Origin: an uncultured Sutterella sp.
GTDB taxonomy: Bacteria; Pseudomonadota; Gammaproteobacteria; Burkholderiales; Burkholderiaceae_F
Direction of reading: 5' to 3'
DNA length: 64,000 bases
NCBI GenBank assembly: GCA_900544345.1
Contig: UQUR01000002.1
Coordinates: 143,500-207,499, forward strand
Both the position numbers and the translations under genes were made by a program. The notes beneath the pieces were generated by a model. That model made no database searches and was not told the DNA's origin. It was given only the letters and a program-made list of their open reading frames with translations. The number at the start of each line of letters is the position of its first letter. The stretch's first letter is position 1. Positions 26,191 through 35,077 of the stretch are shown piece by piece.

Positions 26191-26445
26191 TTACTCCTTA
26201 CTTTTAAAAAGATTCGTCAGATAAAAATTGAGGATGTGTCCTTTTCGGTTCACATCCTTTCGAGCCTGCTGCAGCCCCTCAACCGGCACCATCAAGTGCG
26301 CAATGTTCGGGTACTTCTCAATCAAGCTTTTGACCGGGGCTGTGTAGTCACCGGAAAGAAAAACCGTGTGCTTCACAAGCCCTTTGAGCGAAGGGCCGAT
26401 GTAAACAACGGCTCCTCGTTTCTTACGTTTTCTTAACTCCATCAA
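26191..26445 (-). CDS. Small conserved-looking phage protein, unknown
   Basis: This 84-residue basic protein lies immediately before the sheath gene and overlaps the preceding gene by 23 bases. It has no membrane segment or cysteines. I do not recognise a family. Its position between the terminator-like protein and sheath suggests a minor head-tail or tail component. Confidence 0.6.
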   Translation of the reverse strand: MMELRKRKKRGAVVYIGPSLKGLVKHTVFLSGDYTAPVKSLIEKYPNIAHLMVPVEGLQQARKDVNRKGHILNFYLTNLFKSKE

Positions 26446-26932
26446 AATCCCCCGTGAAATCAGTGATCGGATGCGGATTGCGCATCAGCCACCGCGTTTT
26501 CATGTTGACCTGCCAATACGGATAATCATCAATGCCGGTGTTTTGCACCTCGATCGGCAGCTGCAGCACGTAGCGTCTTGCCAGTACTCCGTTTGGCAGC
26601 GTTTTCAACGCCAGCCGGATGCGGGAGGCCGCATTGAGACCATCCTCGTGCGCTTTGATTGGATAAAGCTCTTTACCCTCAGAATCCAAACATTCGTCGT
26701 AAGTGCAAATCGAAATTCGCACCCCAACCTCTGTTGTTTCCTGGTCGGCACTCGAGCTTTCAAAGGCAATCACCACACACGGATAATCGCTCTCGTTGCG
26801 GTTGTTTGGAGGCAGAAAGCCGTTGATCACCGCAGGATGAACAAGTTCGCCTTTCGGGTTTTTCAAAACCACGTTTTTAAGCGCCTTTTCCACCTCATTT
26901 CGCAGCGCCTCGCAAAGCAAAACCTCAATCAT
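26423..26932 (-). CDS. Probable tail terminator-like protein
   Basis: This 169-residue protein sits between the Z-type minor tail protein and the sheath. It contains a region around PPNNRNESDYPCVVIAFESS and ends in a beta-rich segment (RYVLQLPIEVQNTGI). Its size, alpha/beta pattern and place in the gene order fit a neck or tail-terminator protein. No motif proves it. It overlaps both neighbours by a few bases, consistent with tight operon coupling. Confidence 0.6.
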   Translation of the reverse strand: MIEVLLCEALRNEVEKALKNVVLKNPKGELVHPAVINGFLPPNNRNESDYPCVVIAFESSSADQETTEVGVRISICTYDECLDSEGKELYPIKAHEDGLNAASRIRLALKTLPNGVLARRYVLQLPIEVQNTGIDDYPYWQVNMKTRWLMRNPHPITDFTGDFDGVKKT

Positions 26933-27534
26933 TTGGTTGCTCCTTTCAGCAGTTGCCGGGCCTCATGATCTAAGCGCTTTTGCATCACGTCCTGCATCTT
27001 TGCCTGCACGCTTTGCACAGCTACCTCCTCAATCATTTGCGGCACAGCACGGTCGAACTTTTTCTCAATCGGAGCTCCCAGACGCTTGCGGCCATTTCGT
27101 CGATCCTGATACACCCTTGTTCGTGGCGCATTTTCGTTTCGCTCGAAAATATGACCTTTCCACTTGAAGCCTCGCTGCAGATCAAACGATTGACCTTTTT
27201 TCACCGTCACACGCACCGGTTTGCGATTGCCGCCGGTTGTGCTGGCATCTGTCGGCGTATGCTTAAACGCTCTTAACGGCAGACTGCGCCCTTTCGAGCT
27301 CAATTCACCGGAAAGATTGGTAAGCGTTGCCTTGCGCTCTTTCACAGTCTCGCTAATCGCATCAGATCGCACAGTAAAGGCCTTTCTCACGTCGCGTGAG
27401 ATCTGGGTCTTACCGGAACTCAAAGCGCGATTAACGGCCCGCATAGTGGCTTTCTCGATGCCTTTCGGTACGCTGGAAAGCAGTTCTCTGAGGGACTTAA
27501 GCCTTGTCTCATCAGCTTGGAGCTTGATCTTCAT
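26929..27534 (-). CDS. Minor tail protein Z-like
   Basis: This 201-residue basic protein resembles the prophage minor tail protein Z family of lambda-like phages (KGIEKATMRAVNRALSSGK and the RVYQDRRNGRKRLGAPIEK segment). Lambda gpZ acts at the head-tail interface during tail completion. It overlaps its neighbours by 4 bases on both sides. Confidence 0.75.
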   Translation of the reverse strand: MKIKLQADETRLKSLRELLSSVPKGIEKATMRAVNRALSSGKTQISRDVRKAFTVRSDAISETVKERKATLTNLSGELSSKGRSLPLRAFKHTPTDASTTGGNRKPVRVTVKKGQSFDLQRGFKWKGHIFERNENAPRTRVYQDRRNGRKRLGAPIEKKFDRAVPQMIEEVAVQSVQAKMQDVMQKRLDHEARQLLKGATK

Positions 27535-27845
27535 GACCTACGCTCCTCGGCGACGATGACAATCATTCCCTCTTCAATGCCGGCACTTACCACCAAGTGC
27601 ACACTGCCATCAATTCGGATTGATCCGGTTGCCTTCGGCACTTCCATATCCTTCTCGCTCACGTAAAGCGTGACCGTGTTGGAATAGACACCCAATGCCT
27701 TTGCCAAACTCGGATCTGAGTTGATGTTTTTATCCAGCACGCACAAGATCTCTTTGCCGTCAATGTTGTGTTTTTCCGCAAACTCATCCGGATTGAGAAA
27801 AATCCGTTTGACATCCGCAGCCACCATGTCTTTGAAGTAGCTCAT
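27531..27845 (-). CDS. Head-tail joining protein, FII-like of lambda
   Basis: This 104-residue protein follows the capsid gene. MSYFKDMVAADVKRIFLNPDEFAEKH resembles the small lambda-type head-tail attachment protein family. A helical N-terminus is followed by beta strands. The position capsid-joining-Z fits the neck module. Confidence 0.65.
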   Translation of the reverse strand: MSYFKDMVAADVKRIFLNPDEFAEKHNIDGKEILCVLDKNINSDPSLAKALGVYSNTVTLYVSEKDMEVPKATGSIRIDGSVHLVVSAGIEEGMIVIVAEERRS

Positions 27846-27889
27846 GAGATCTCCGTTTGAAGGGACCTTGCGGCCCCTTCGCTCATGGA

Positions 27890-29776
27890 TTAAGCCAAAA
27901 CGGCGTCATTGAAAATACAGAAGCTTTCCGGATGACGCACGGCCACATCAAGCGACTGCAGCGCGCGGATTTCCACGCCGCCATTGTCATAGGCCGTTGC
28001 AGAGAACGGATTGGGCAAGAGCTCAACCACGCCCCATTCGCCGATCACTATGTCAGACCAGTTGCCGAACACAAGTTCAGAGCAGGTCTTTTGGCTAGGC
28101 GACTCACCAACAGTGATGTTGGAGCGAAGCTGATTGCTGCGAGCAACCGGATAGCCATTGACTTCGCCGGGTGTACCGTTGGCAAATCCCTTGTCGATCG
28201 ACTTCCAGAGATACTGGCCGTTGTCATCCTTGAGTTTCTTGAGCGCTCCGATGGTGCGGGCGTTGCACATGTAAGCCATGGCATCGCCGACCACATTGGC
28301 TGCCGCAACCTGGGTTTCCATGTCGATCAAGAGATCAAAGCTCAGATCCGTGCCGGTCGTGCCGCCTACCTTGCCGACATTGGTCTGGTTGAAAATGCCC
28401 TTAGGTTGACCGTTGCTGCCGGTGCCGATCAAGCAGGCAGAATCCACGCCCAAAGCAATTGAAGTGATCAACTCATTGCGTACAAAGAGCTCCACATCCA
28501 AAGAGGCCTGCTTGAGCATATTGCGGGAAATGAACGACTTTGCCGCAACCGTCTTCATGGACAAGGGCACCTTGTCGAAAGTCGCATTGGTGCCTGTCAC
28601 CGTACCGGTTTCCGAAATCCAAGAAACCGTGGAAACGCCGCTTTGGCGTGGAATCTCAACATTGCCGACAAGTCCAGTCAAAAGCGTAGCTCCCAAGCGC
28701 ATCACCATGGCTCGAGCTCGCAGCGCTTCGATAAAGGATCCCGACAAAAGCTGTGTGGCAATCAAGTTGCCGCCCTGAGTTGCAGGGCTTGCCAAATAGC
28801 CGGGCGTGGGATCATCACGGCGACCCAGCGTGATATTGGTCGGCATGAAAAAGCCGGTAGTATCTCGCTGCATACGGCGGGCCAATTCCTGGGACACTTC
28901 GCGCTCGAATCCGGCCTGACGCCAATCGTTAGTCAATGCCGCATTCAAAGCGCGCACCAAGCTGTAGCGACCACGCTCTGTTTCGGTCAGACCAATGTCA
29001 AAGTCATTGTGGGCACGAGCGGAATCACCGGTGGGATTGGCACTGCGGCCGCGAATCGTTTCCATCACCATGGCTCGAGCCTCATCGATCGAGTGCCCTT
29101 CATTGATCAGCTTCTGGCGCTGCTCGAGAGGCACGTTGAAATCACGGCACATTGTTTCGATTGCCTGGATGCGCTCACGTTCGGCTTTGCGCTCGGCACT
29201 GCGCACCTTTTCGACATCAATATCCGCGGACTTGGGATCTCCGGCCGCCGCATTCTTGCCGGGCTGTTGACTCGTCGTCATTGCTTTTTCTCCTTCATTA
29301 GGATCACTCAAACTCCGGTAAACACCCACCGACGTGTCGGCCGGCACAGTTACCAGGGAGACTTCATAAATTTCCCAGTCTTTTGCTAAAAACTTCGTGC
29401 CATCCCTCGACTGGTCAAAGGCATAGACGCGATAACCGCACGAGACATTGACCAGAATGCGGTCCTTCACGAGCTCAAAAGCCCGCTGCGCCTCGTCAGT
29501 TTTTGCAAATCGAACCGTTGCATAGGTTCGGTGCTCATCCTGCTCGAGCCGCTCAACCACACCCAAAAGCTTGTCTCGATCGTGGTTAAACAAAAGCGAC
29601 ATCGACTGCTGCCGCTCACCGTTGCGCATAGCCCCAATGTCGTGGCTAAGCGTTTCAGTCCCATATCCGACATCCACCGGCGTATCAGAGGCCACCGGAA
29701 AACGCACTGTGCGGCTTTCCTCATTGACCTCCGACTCAGCGACCGCCAGCGATCGGAATCTAAGTTCTTTGGGCAT
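27890..29776 (-). CDS. Prohead protease-major capsid protein fusion (HK97-type)
   Basis: This single 628-residue reading frame joins two proteins that are separate in most phages. Residues 1-165 resemble the HK97 prohead protease, with a catalytic histidine in LLFNHDRDKLLG and serine in ILVNVSCGYRVY. A charged linker with coiled-coil character (SAERKAERERIQAIE) would be the scaffold delta domain, and the rest is the HK97-fold capsid protein (GGNLIATQLLSGSFIEALR). The protease must cleave itself from the shell during maturation. It lies between portal and neck genes. Confidence 0.9.
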   Translation of the reverse strand: MPKELRFRSLAVAESEVNEESRTVRFPVASDTPVDVGYGTETLSHDIGAMRNGERQQSMSLLFNHDRDKLLGVVERLEQDEHRTYATVRFAKTDEAQRAFELVKDRILVNVSCGYRVYAFDQSRDGTKFLAKDWEIYEVSLVTVPADTSVGVYRSLSDPNEGEKAMTTSQQPGKNAAAGDPKSADIDVEKVRSAERKAERERIQAIETMCRDFNVPLEQRQKLINEGHSIDEARAMVMETIRGRSANPTGDSARAHNDFDIGLTETERGRYSLVRALNAALTNDWRQAGFEREVSQELARRMQRDTTGFFMPTNITLGRRDDPTPGYLASPATQGGNLIATQLLSGSFIEALRARAMVMRLGATLLTGLVGNVEIPRQSGVSTVSWISETGTVTGTNATFDKVPLSMKTVAAKSFISRNMLKQASLDVELFVRNELITSIALGVDSACLIGTGSNGQPKGIFNQTNVGKVGGTTGTDLSFDLLIDMETQVAAANVVGDAMAYMCNARTIGALKKLKDDNGQYLWKSIDKGFANGTPGEVNGYPVARSNQLRSNITVGESPSQKTCSELVFGNWSDIVIGEWGVVELLPNPFSATAYDNGGVEIRALQSLDVAVRHPESFCIFNDAVLA

Positions 29777-29801
29777 CTTTTCCCCCTAATAAAAAACCGG
29801 C

Positions 29802-31304
29802 TCATTCGCCGGTTTCTGTTTCGCCATTTCCTGTTGACTGCTCTTTGATTGTTTCGGTATCGAAATCAAGCCCTAATGCCTTCGCTCGCTCCCGATCGCT
29901 CTTGATCATCTTGTCAACATCCTCACGATCTTGGCCGTTGCCAATTGCGGCAATCACGTCACTGCGGGACATGAAGCCGTGCTGAACAGCCAACACGTAA
30001 GCCTGCACTTCCTTTTGCGGATCCACCCAGGACCATCCGCGCGGCTTGAAGCGCACCTTTTGGTAGTGCTCCTTGCGGTTGAAATAGTCGGGAATCCGAA
30101 CCGCTCCGCTAATTACTGCAGCATCAAGCCACTCTCGGTAAATGTCATGCAAGTAATTGCGGATCAACCAACTTTGCAGCACTCTCCATTGATTGCGGTC
30201 ATCAAGCAGCGCCAGACGGCTCGAAGAGTAGTTGCTCTGGCTGTAATCGCGGCTCAGAGACTCATACGAAACGCCAACACCAGAAGCAACCTCGCGCAGC
30301 ATGTAGCGCATAAAGCCATCGAGCTGTGCATTGGGCCGACTTGGAGCAAACCCGTTGAAGGTTTCACCTGGGAGCAATCGCTGGAATGTTCCCGGCTCAC
30401 TTTTGATGAAGCGATCAACTTTCTTGAGTTTGTCGAAATCACTCGGGTCCAACGTGTCCAGACTTTGCTGCACAAAACCCATGATGTTTGCCGCCGCTCG
30501 AGCTGCCGTCAGTTCGCTTTCGGTGTAGCCGCCCATATCCCGCAACCTGCGGATAACCATGTGCATCCAAGGGACGCCTCTCGTTTGTGGCCACCGGGAA
30601 ACTAAATGCAAGTGCTCAATATCCTTTGCAGGAATCCGGCGCATGGCCTCTCGATGAATCTCGCCGGCATAAGCAAAGTCACCCGGATGAAATCGTCTCA
30701 TCCAATACGCAACAGGCCGTTGCCATTGATCTACTTCAACGCCAAAACGAATCGTGTTGCCGGCCTGCCCCATGTATGTGCCCACACCATGGTCCAAAAG
30801 CAAATCCGGTTCAATCACCTCCAGCGCAAACGGGATTCGCCCTTGACCAAATGGCCGGCGTACTTTTCGGATGATGGCCTCACCGTCCTGAAACACGCCA
30901 CCGATAGCCATGCGCAAAAGCTCGGTCATGCCAAGCTGCCCGGCAGTGTGGCAGGTATCTTTTTCACACCACCGCTGCCAAGCCTCTTCGATTTGATCGT
31001 TAACCGATTGATCCGGAGATCCATCGCGCTTTGTTACCTGAGCCTGCAGGCCAATACCGGTACCCACCACATTGTCAATCACAATGCGCTGCAGGTTTGC
31101 AGCGTGCGGATTGTCTCGGATCATTTGCCGGGAACGATTTCGCAGAGCAGCCAGGCTCGTGAATAACTCGCTATCCTGAGACGTACCGCCGGCAGCCCAA
31201 TCATTAGTCAGCCGTCCGCCTTTTGCGCCGGCAAACATGCGAAACTTGAGCTTGCCGTCTTTGCCTCGCTCAAAGCGTTTCATTAGTTCGTCATAAATAC
31301 TCAT
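29802..31304 (-). CDS. Portal protein, lambda family
   Basis: This 500-residue protein forms the dodecameric DNA gate of the capsid. It matches the lambda gpB family: RNRSRQMIRDNPHAANLQRIV near the N-terminus, TGIGLQAQV, and YESLSRDYSQSNYSSSRLALL in the C-terminal third. It overlaps the preceding joining gene by 4 bases and precedes the protease-capsid fusion. Confidence 0.93.
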   Translation of the reverse strand: MSIYDELMKRFERGKDGKLKFRMFAGAKGGRLTNDWAAGGTSQDSELFTSLAALRNRSRQMIRDNPHAANLQRIVIDNVVGTGIGLQAQVTKRDGSPDQSVNDQIEEAWQRWCEKDTCHTAGQLGMTELLRMAIGGVFQDGEAIIRKVRRPFGQGRIPFALEVIEPDLLLDHGVGTYMGQAGNTIRFGVEVDQWQRPVAYWMRRFHPGDFAYAGEIHREAMRRIPAKDIEHLHLVSRWPQTRGVPWMHMVIRRLRDMGGYTESELTAARAAANIMGFVQQSLDTLDPSDFDKLKKVDRFIKSEPGTFQRLLPGETFNGFAPSRPNAQLDGFMRYMLREVASGVGVSYESLSRDYSQSNYSSSRLALLDDRNQWRVLQSWLIRNYLHDIYREWLDAAVISGAVRIPDYFNRKEHYQKVRFKPRGWSWVDPQKEVQAYVLAVQHGFMSRSDVIAAIGNGQDREDVDKMIKSDRERAKALGLDFDTETIKEQSTGNGETETGE

Positions 31305-31846
31305 GGAACAAACTCCACCAACATCCGGCGAGGATCTATGCCCTGCTGCGCACAGGCCTCCAAATAAACTCGCTTTCGCCAGTATTCAACTAAATCCGTC
31401 AACTCCTGCAGACTGTTAAAAGTCGTCGACCGCGTGCCGATTGTGTAGCTTTTCACGCGCCCGCCGCCTTTTGTGTAGTCAACCAAAGCCGCTTCGGCTT
31501 GTGCCAAACACTTTTGAGCTTCGGTTCGATGATCAAAACCTTCATCATCAACCGCCGGCACAACCTGCAGCTCTTTAACCACTGCAGATTTTTGGTATTG
31601 ATTCGCCTCTGAAACCAAGCGCAGCAGCAAAAACGCTTTCCCAACGGTAAGCTTTGCCGATGCTTTGGGATCCAGGCTCGCAAAGATCCGACCATTGAGC
31701 GCCTCGGCCTTTAGGTTGATCAACTCCCCGGCCGATCTCAAGAATGCCGAGAGCGTCGCACCTTCAGGAGCACTGGAAAAAGCCGGCAGATCGGCAAGTC
31801 GAAAGCTCCAACTGGCACTGTCGCCGACAATCAATGTCTCTACCAT
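31301..31846 (-). CDS. Head protein with gpW-like C-terminal part
   Basis: This 181-residue protein lies between terminase and portal, where lambda has gpW. The C-terminal 60 residues (VKSYTIGTRSTTFNSLQELT) resemble the gpW head-tail joining protein. The N-terminal 100 residues are a beta-rich domain I do not recognise, so this may be a fusion of gpW with an extra head or decoration domain. It overlaps both neighbours slightly. Confidence 0.6.
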   Translation of the reverse strand: MVETLIVGDSASWSFRLADLPAFSSAPEGATLSAFLRSAGELINLKAEALNGRIFASLDPKASAKLTVGKAFLLLRLVSEANQYQKSAVVKELQVVPAVDDEGFDHRTEAQKCLAQAEAALVDYTKGGGRVKSYTIGTRSTTFNSLQELTDLVEYWRKRVYLEACAQQGIDPRRMLVEFVP

Positions 31847-33807
31847 TCGTCACCTCTTCGGTTAAACGCATCGAAAAAGTCATCCCGAACCGGTTTTGCC
31901 TCTTCGCGTTTCTCTTCAATCTTTTCCTCTGCAGGTTTTTGCTCTGCAGCATCAATCAGATCCATCTGCAGCTGCTTTTGCCTTTCCAGATCCCATTTGG
32001 CCGCATTCCAAAGGTGCAGCTTCAAGGATCTGGCAGCGTGAAGCGCATAAACCTCACAGTCAAGCGCCTCATTGCGAACGCCAGACTTTTTCTGCCAGAC
32101 GCGCTTTGAGCTGTGGCTGCTCGGCACCTTCACCTCGCTGGTGATCTGCTCCCAGTAGTCCGGACGCACGCCGCTGTACCAGTGCATGTGCCCAGGGCCG
32201 TCTCCCTCAAGCTTGATGCGGCCGGCATTGGCATCCACTCCAAGGATCAAGTCTTTTGCTCTGCTGGTGCCGACAATGAACGGCTTTAAGCCAAAACGCA
32301 GCGATTTTTGCCGCCCATTGACATCGATTGAAGGCTTTGGAGGCGTAAAGATCTCTTTGCGGTCATCATTGACCGAAGAGCCCTTAATTGCCATCAAACC
32401 CCGAGCCATACGCCGGCGCACAAACGAGTAGACCGCATCGCTTGTTTGGCCATCCGATGAGTCGATAGAAACCGCCCGTATCTTGAGACTGGCACCATTG
32501 ACTGCCTTAAAGTCACGCTTTAAGAGCGCATCCAAATCGACCCAGGCACCCCGCTCCGGCGTCATGGTCTGACCGGGAATTTCGCCCCAGTAAACCAACC
32601 AGCTTTCCTCACCCGGGCCCCAGGCTCGGATGATCACTGCCAGACGGTCGTGCTGCACGTCAACGCCAGCCGTCAGAACGCAACCCACAACCGGCACTGT
32701 AAATTCGTCGTAAGACTCGGCTCGCTTTGCAAGCACATCGGCATCCGGCAGACCGCTCTTAAAGGCATAAGGCAAACCCAGCTGCGAATTGAAAAAACTA
32801 CGCATCTTGCCGTCTTTGCCCTGATCAAGCTCATGTTTGGCCGTCAAGTATTTTTCGACAAGAATTTTCAGCTTTGAACCTGGAAACGGTGAGTAAAGCT
32901 CGTTGATGTAAAAGCCCGCTGTTCCGTTGAACGGCCCCTCAGCACGCCACACACCTTTTCGCACAGCCCGGTTTTTCTTAACGTCATCCCAGACTGAGCC
33001 GCAGTGCGGACAAACGTAGGCAGCAGAATCCAGAACCGCCTTTCCATAGATCTCATGGTTTAAGGTCTCATCCTCATTCCAGCGCACGTTATCCCAACTG
33101 AGCACATGCTCTTCGCCGCAGTCCGGGCACGGCACGTAAAACTTGCGCTTGTCAGACGTTTTATAGGCAAACTCAACAGCCGAGAACCCTTCAACAGTCG
33201 GCGTTCCACCGTAAATGATCTTTCGCCTGGCAAAGGACTTCGTTCTCTCAATCAGTAACGCGATTGTGTCGCCTTGCTCCTTTACGTTTGTGTTGCAATC
33301 GTCCGGCTCTTCAACGCACACGACCGGGGCCGGCGTTGACTTCACTTCAGACGGTGAATTGGATCCCACAAGCTTCAAAAAACCTCCAGGGAATCCCTTG
33401 AAGTCAAAACGGTTGTTTTTGTCACGCTTGGAAGTGATCGGAATCTTGGCCGACAGGTGAGGCGTCGCCTCAATCATCGGCACGAGCTTCTCATCATTGA
33501 AATCCTTGGCCGATTCTCGCTTGGCAAACATAACGATCATCGGGCACGGATCCAGATCAATGCGGCGTCCGATGTAGTTCAAAAGCACCCCGTCAGTCCA
33601 GGCCACCTGTGCGCTTTTTTGCGCCACCACGCGCTCGACTTTTGGATCATCCAGAGCTTCATGAATCCCGCTGATCCAGGGCGTGATTGATGCGTTGTAG
33701 CGACCGGGCATTGCCGTTGACTTCGAGCTCATGCCTCGATAGTTTTCAGCCCATTGAGTCGTCCCCATTTTCTCCGGGGCCCGGAGAATCTCGCCCAATC
33801 TCACCAT
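31840..33807 (-). CDS. Terminase large subunit, GpA family
   Basis: This packaging ATPase-nuclease of about 655 residues is related to lambda gpA. Typical segments are RYNASITPWISGIHEALDDP near the N-terminus, VARKS-like VAQKSAQVAWTD for the ATP site region, and a C-terminal nuclease domain beginning near GVDVQHDRLAVI. The cysteines in CPHCGSVW and CPDCGEEH form a zinc-binding pair. The start is uncertain: ATG at 33807 is preferred, with 33870 and 33762 possible. It overlaps the small subunit gene. Confidence 0.9.
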   Translation of the reverse strand: MVRLGEILRAPEKMGTTQWAENYRGMSSKSTAMPGRYNASITPWISGIHEALDDPKVERVVAQKSAQVAWTDGVLLNYIGRRIDLDPCPMIVMFAKRESAKDFNDEKLVPMIEATPHLSAKIPITSKRDKNNRFDFKGFPGGFLKLVGSNSPSEVKSTPAPVVCVEEPDDCNTNVKEQGDTIALLIERTKSFARRKIIYGGTPTVEGFSAVEFAYKTSDKRKFYVPCPDCGEEHVLSWDNVRWNEDETLNHEIYGKAVLDSAAYVCPHCGSVWDDVKKNRAVRKGVWRAEGPFNGTAGFYINELYSPFPGSKLKILVEKYLTAKHELDQGKDGKMRSFFNSQLGLPYAFKSGLPDADVLAKRAESYDEFTVPVVGCVLTAGVDVQHDRLAVIIRAWGPGEESWLVYWGEIPGQTMTPERGAWVDLDALLKRDFKAVNGASLKIRAVSIDSSDGQTSDAVYSFVRRRMARGLMAIKGSSVNDDRKEIFTPPKPSIDVNGRQKSLRFGLKPFIVGTSRAKDLILGVDANAGRIKLEGDGPGHMHWYSGVRPDYWEQITSEVKVPSSHSSKRVWQKKSGVRNEALDCEVYALHAARSLKLHLWNAAKWDLERQKQLQMDLIDAAEQKPAEEKIEEKREEAKPVRDDFFDAFNRRGDEW

Positions 33808-34273
33808 GATTCTCTGGATACTCTTTGAGGTATCGAGACAGGTGATTGAGAGTATTGTTTGTGTATTCATTCAAAATCGTCACATCCACATTGATGCCGT
33901 ACAGCGTGTCAAGCTCCAGCTTCAACTTGTCATCCCTTGCAAGCATCTCCTGCCGCATGGCTTGAAAAACCGGCTCCAATTCCGTCATGAAAACGTCAAC
34001 ATTGACCAGCATCTGCTTTTTCTCAGCAAGCTGGTAAAGCTTGAGCTCACGATCCACCTGTTCGGTCAGAACGCGCTCGCGGTTGAGGTCGTACTGACCG
34101 TCAATGCTCGCGTATCCGGCTGCGACTTCGCGCAGCCTTTTGATATAGGCCAGACGCACCTCATCGAGCGACATCGACTGCCACTCAATCCCCATCTTTC
34201 CGAGCGTTTTCGAAACGGCTTGCTGAGTCATTCCAAGATGTTCAGCAATCTCTTTTTGTGTCAATCCAGACAT
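33746..34273 (-). CDS. Terminase small subunit (Nu1-like) with helix-turn-helix
   Basis: This protein would recognise the phage packaging site. An N-terminal helix-turn-helix (GLTQKEIAEHLGMTQQAVSKTLGKMG) is followed by a helical region with LNRERVLTEQVDRELKLYQLAEKK, the layout of lambda Nu1. The ATG at 34273 gives 175 residues; the frame is open to 34450 and a TTG at 34294 is another possible start, and none has a clear ribosome binding site. The gene overlaps the large terminase by about 60 bases. The packaging site probably lies in the 34.3-34.5 kb region upstream. Confidence 0.75.
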   Translation of the reverse strand: MSGLTQKEIAEHLGMTQQAVSKTLGKMGIEWQSMSLDEVRLAYIKRLREVAAGYASIDGQYDLNRERVLTEQVDRELKLYQLAEKKQMLVNVDVFMTELEPVFQAMRQEMLARDDKLKLELDTLYGINVDVTILNEYTNNTLNHLSRYLKEYPENHGEIGRDSPGPGENGDDSMG

Positions 34274-34517
34274 CAGTAAATCCAGTAAAAACAACCCCTT
34301 AAGGCGTCTCGTGAGTAGAAAAATTTCGGGGTCTTTCGCGCCGTACCGCCACAGCCCCCGGAAGGACCCGGAGGCTGCAACCATGAATAAAAAACGGGGC
34401 ATCGAGCGACACCCCAAAGCCCTAGCTGCTCCTGTTGAAAACAACGGCACTAAGGTAGCGATTGGTCCGGTGAATTACTCCGCCACCGGTAGCGGTTAAA
34501 TTTCGCACTATCGTAGG

Positions 34518-34691
34518 CTATTCAATAGACGAGTAAACCAGTTTGATCACACCTGCACACCAAAGAAACACAGCAATAAATCCAAGTATCCCTTTAGAGC
34601 CAAATACCACGCCAAGTGTCAAAACCAAACCCGCACCGGCTGAACCAAGAAAGAATCCGAGTAGATACGGCCAAACAGAGTTTTTACGCAT
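34518..34691 (-). CDS. Small membrane protein (57 residues), unknown
   Basis: A 57-residue frame starts with ATG at 34691 behind AAGGA and is almost wholly hydrophobic (YLLGFFLGSAGAG and GFIAVFLWCAGV), predicting two membrane segments. It starts 12 bases after the next gene upstream. Neighbouring small membrane genes before terminase suggest a minor prophage function such as exclusion or lysis timing, but nothing specific can be stated. Confidence 0.6.
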   Translation of the reverse strand: MRKNSVWPYLLGFFLGSAGAGLVLTLGVVFGSKGILGFIAVFLWCAGVIKLVYSSIE

Positions 34692-34703
34692 TTACTGTTT
34701 TCC

Positions 34704-34910
34704 TTAGTCTCTGCACAGCCAAGCTGTGAACATAAACATCAGGCCCACAATCGCAATCACCATCATGATGCGGTGCCATCGATCGTCATGATCAACATCA
34801 TGTCGAAAGTCACGCCGGCAAACAGGCGCGCCGGTTTCTCCGATGATTGCCCAGTTATCGCTCAGAGGCTTTCGTTGATGTCTGACTTTCTTTGCGCGTC
34901 TTACTTTCAT
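34704..34910 (-). CDS. Small membrane protein, unknown
   Basis: This 68-residue protein has a basic N-terminus (MKVRRAKKVRHQRKP), a histidine-rich centre (FRHDVDHDDRWHR) and one C-terminal membrane segment. It is followed at once by another small membrane protein gene, and a terminator lies upstream. I do not recognise a family. Confidence 0.5.
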   Translation of the reverse strand: MKVRRAKKVRHQRKPLSDNWAIIGETGAPVCRRDFRHDVDHDDRWHRIMMVIAIVGLMFMFTAWLCRD

Positions 34911-34926
34911 GTTTGCTCCGGATACG

Positions 34927-34953
34927 AAAAAGCCCTCCGCTTTCGCAGAAGGC
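34927..34953 (-). terminator. Terminator after the SieB-like gene
   Basis: On the minus strand GCCTTCTGC and GCGGAGGGC pair (with G-T pairs) around a GAAA tetraloop and are followed by TTTTT. Confidence 0.7.
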
Positions 34954-35077
34954 CCTAAAACCTGTGGCCGTCTTTCCGGCCTGTCACCGATTACCGTCTG
35001 CTTGCTAAGGACCGCAACTTATTCCCGTGACGGCTTGGGTCCGCATGTCGCCATACGGCCGACTCAGAGAGTCCGAA

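Noticed and set aside
24793..26436. 547-residue plus-strand frame
   Set aside because: It is antisense to the tail sheath gene, with histidine- and arginine-rich composition typical of shadow frames.
28643..29389. 248-residue plus-strand frame
   Set aside because: Antisense shadow of the protease-capsid fusion gene.
34274..34450. Longer terminase small subunit from 34450
   Set aside because: The extra residues do not resemble Nu1-type N-termini, although the shorter start also lacks a clear ribosome binding site, so the choice is provisional.
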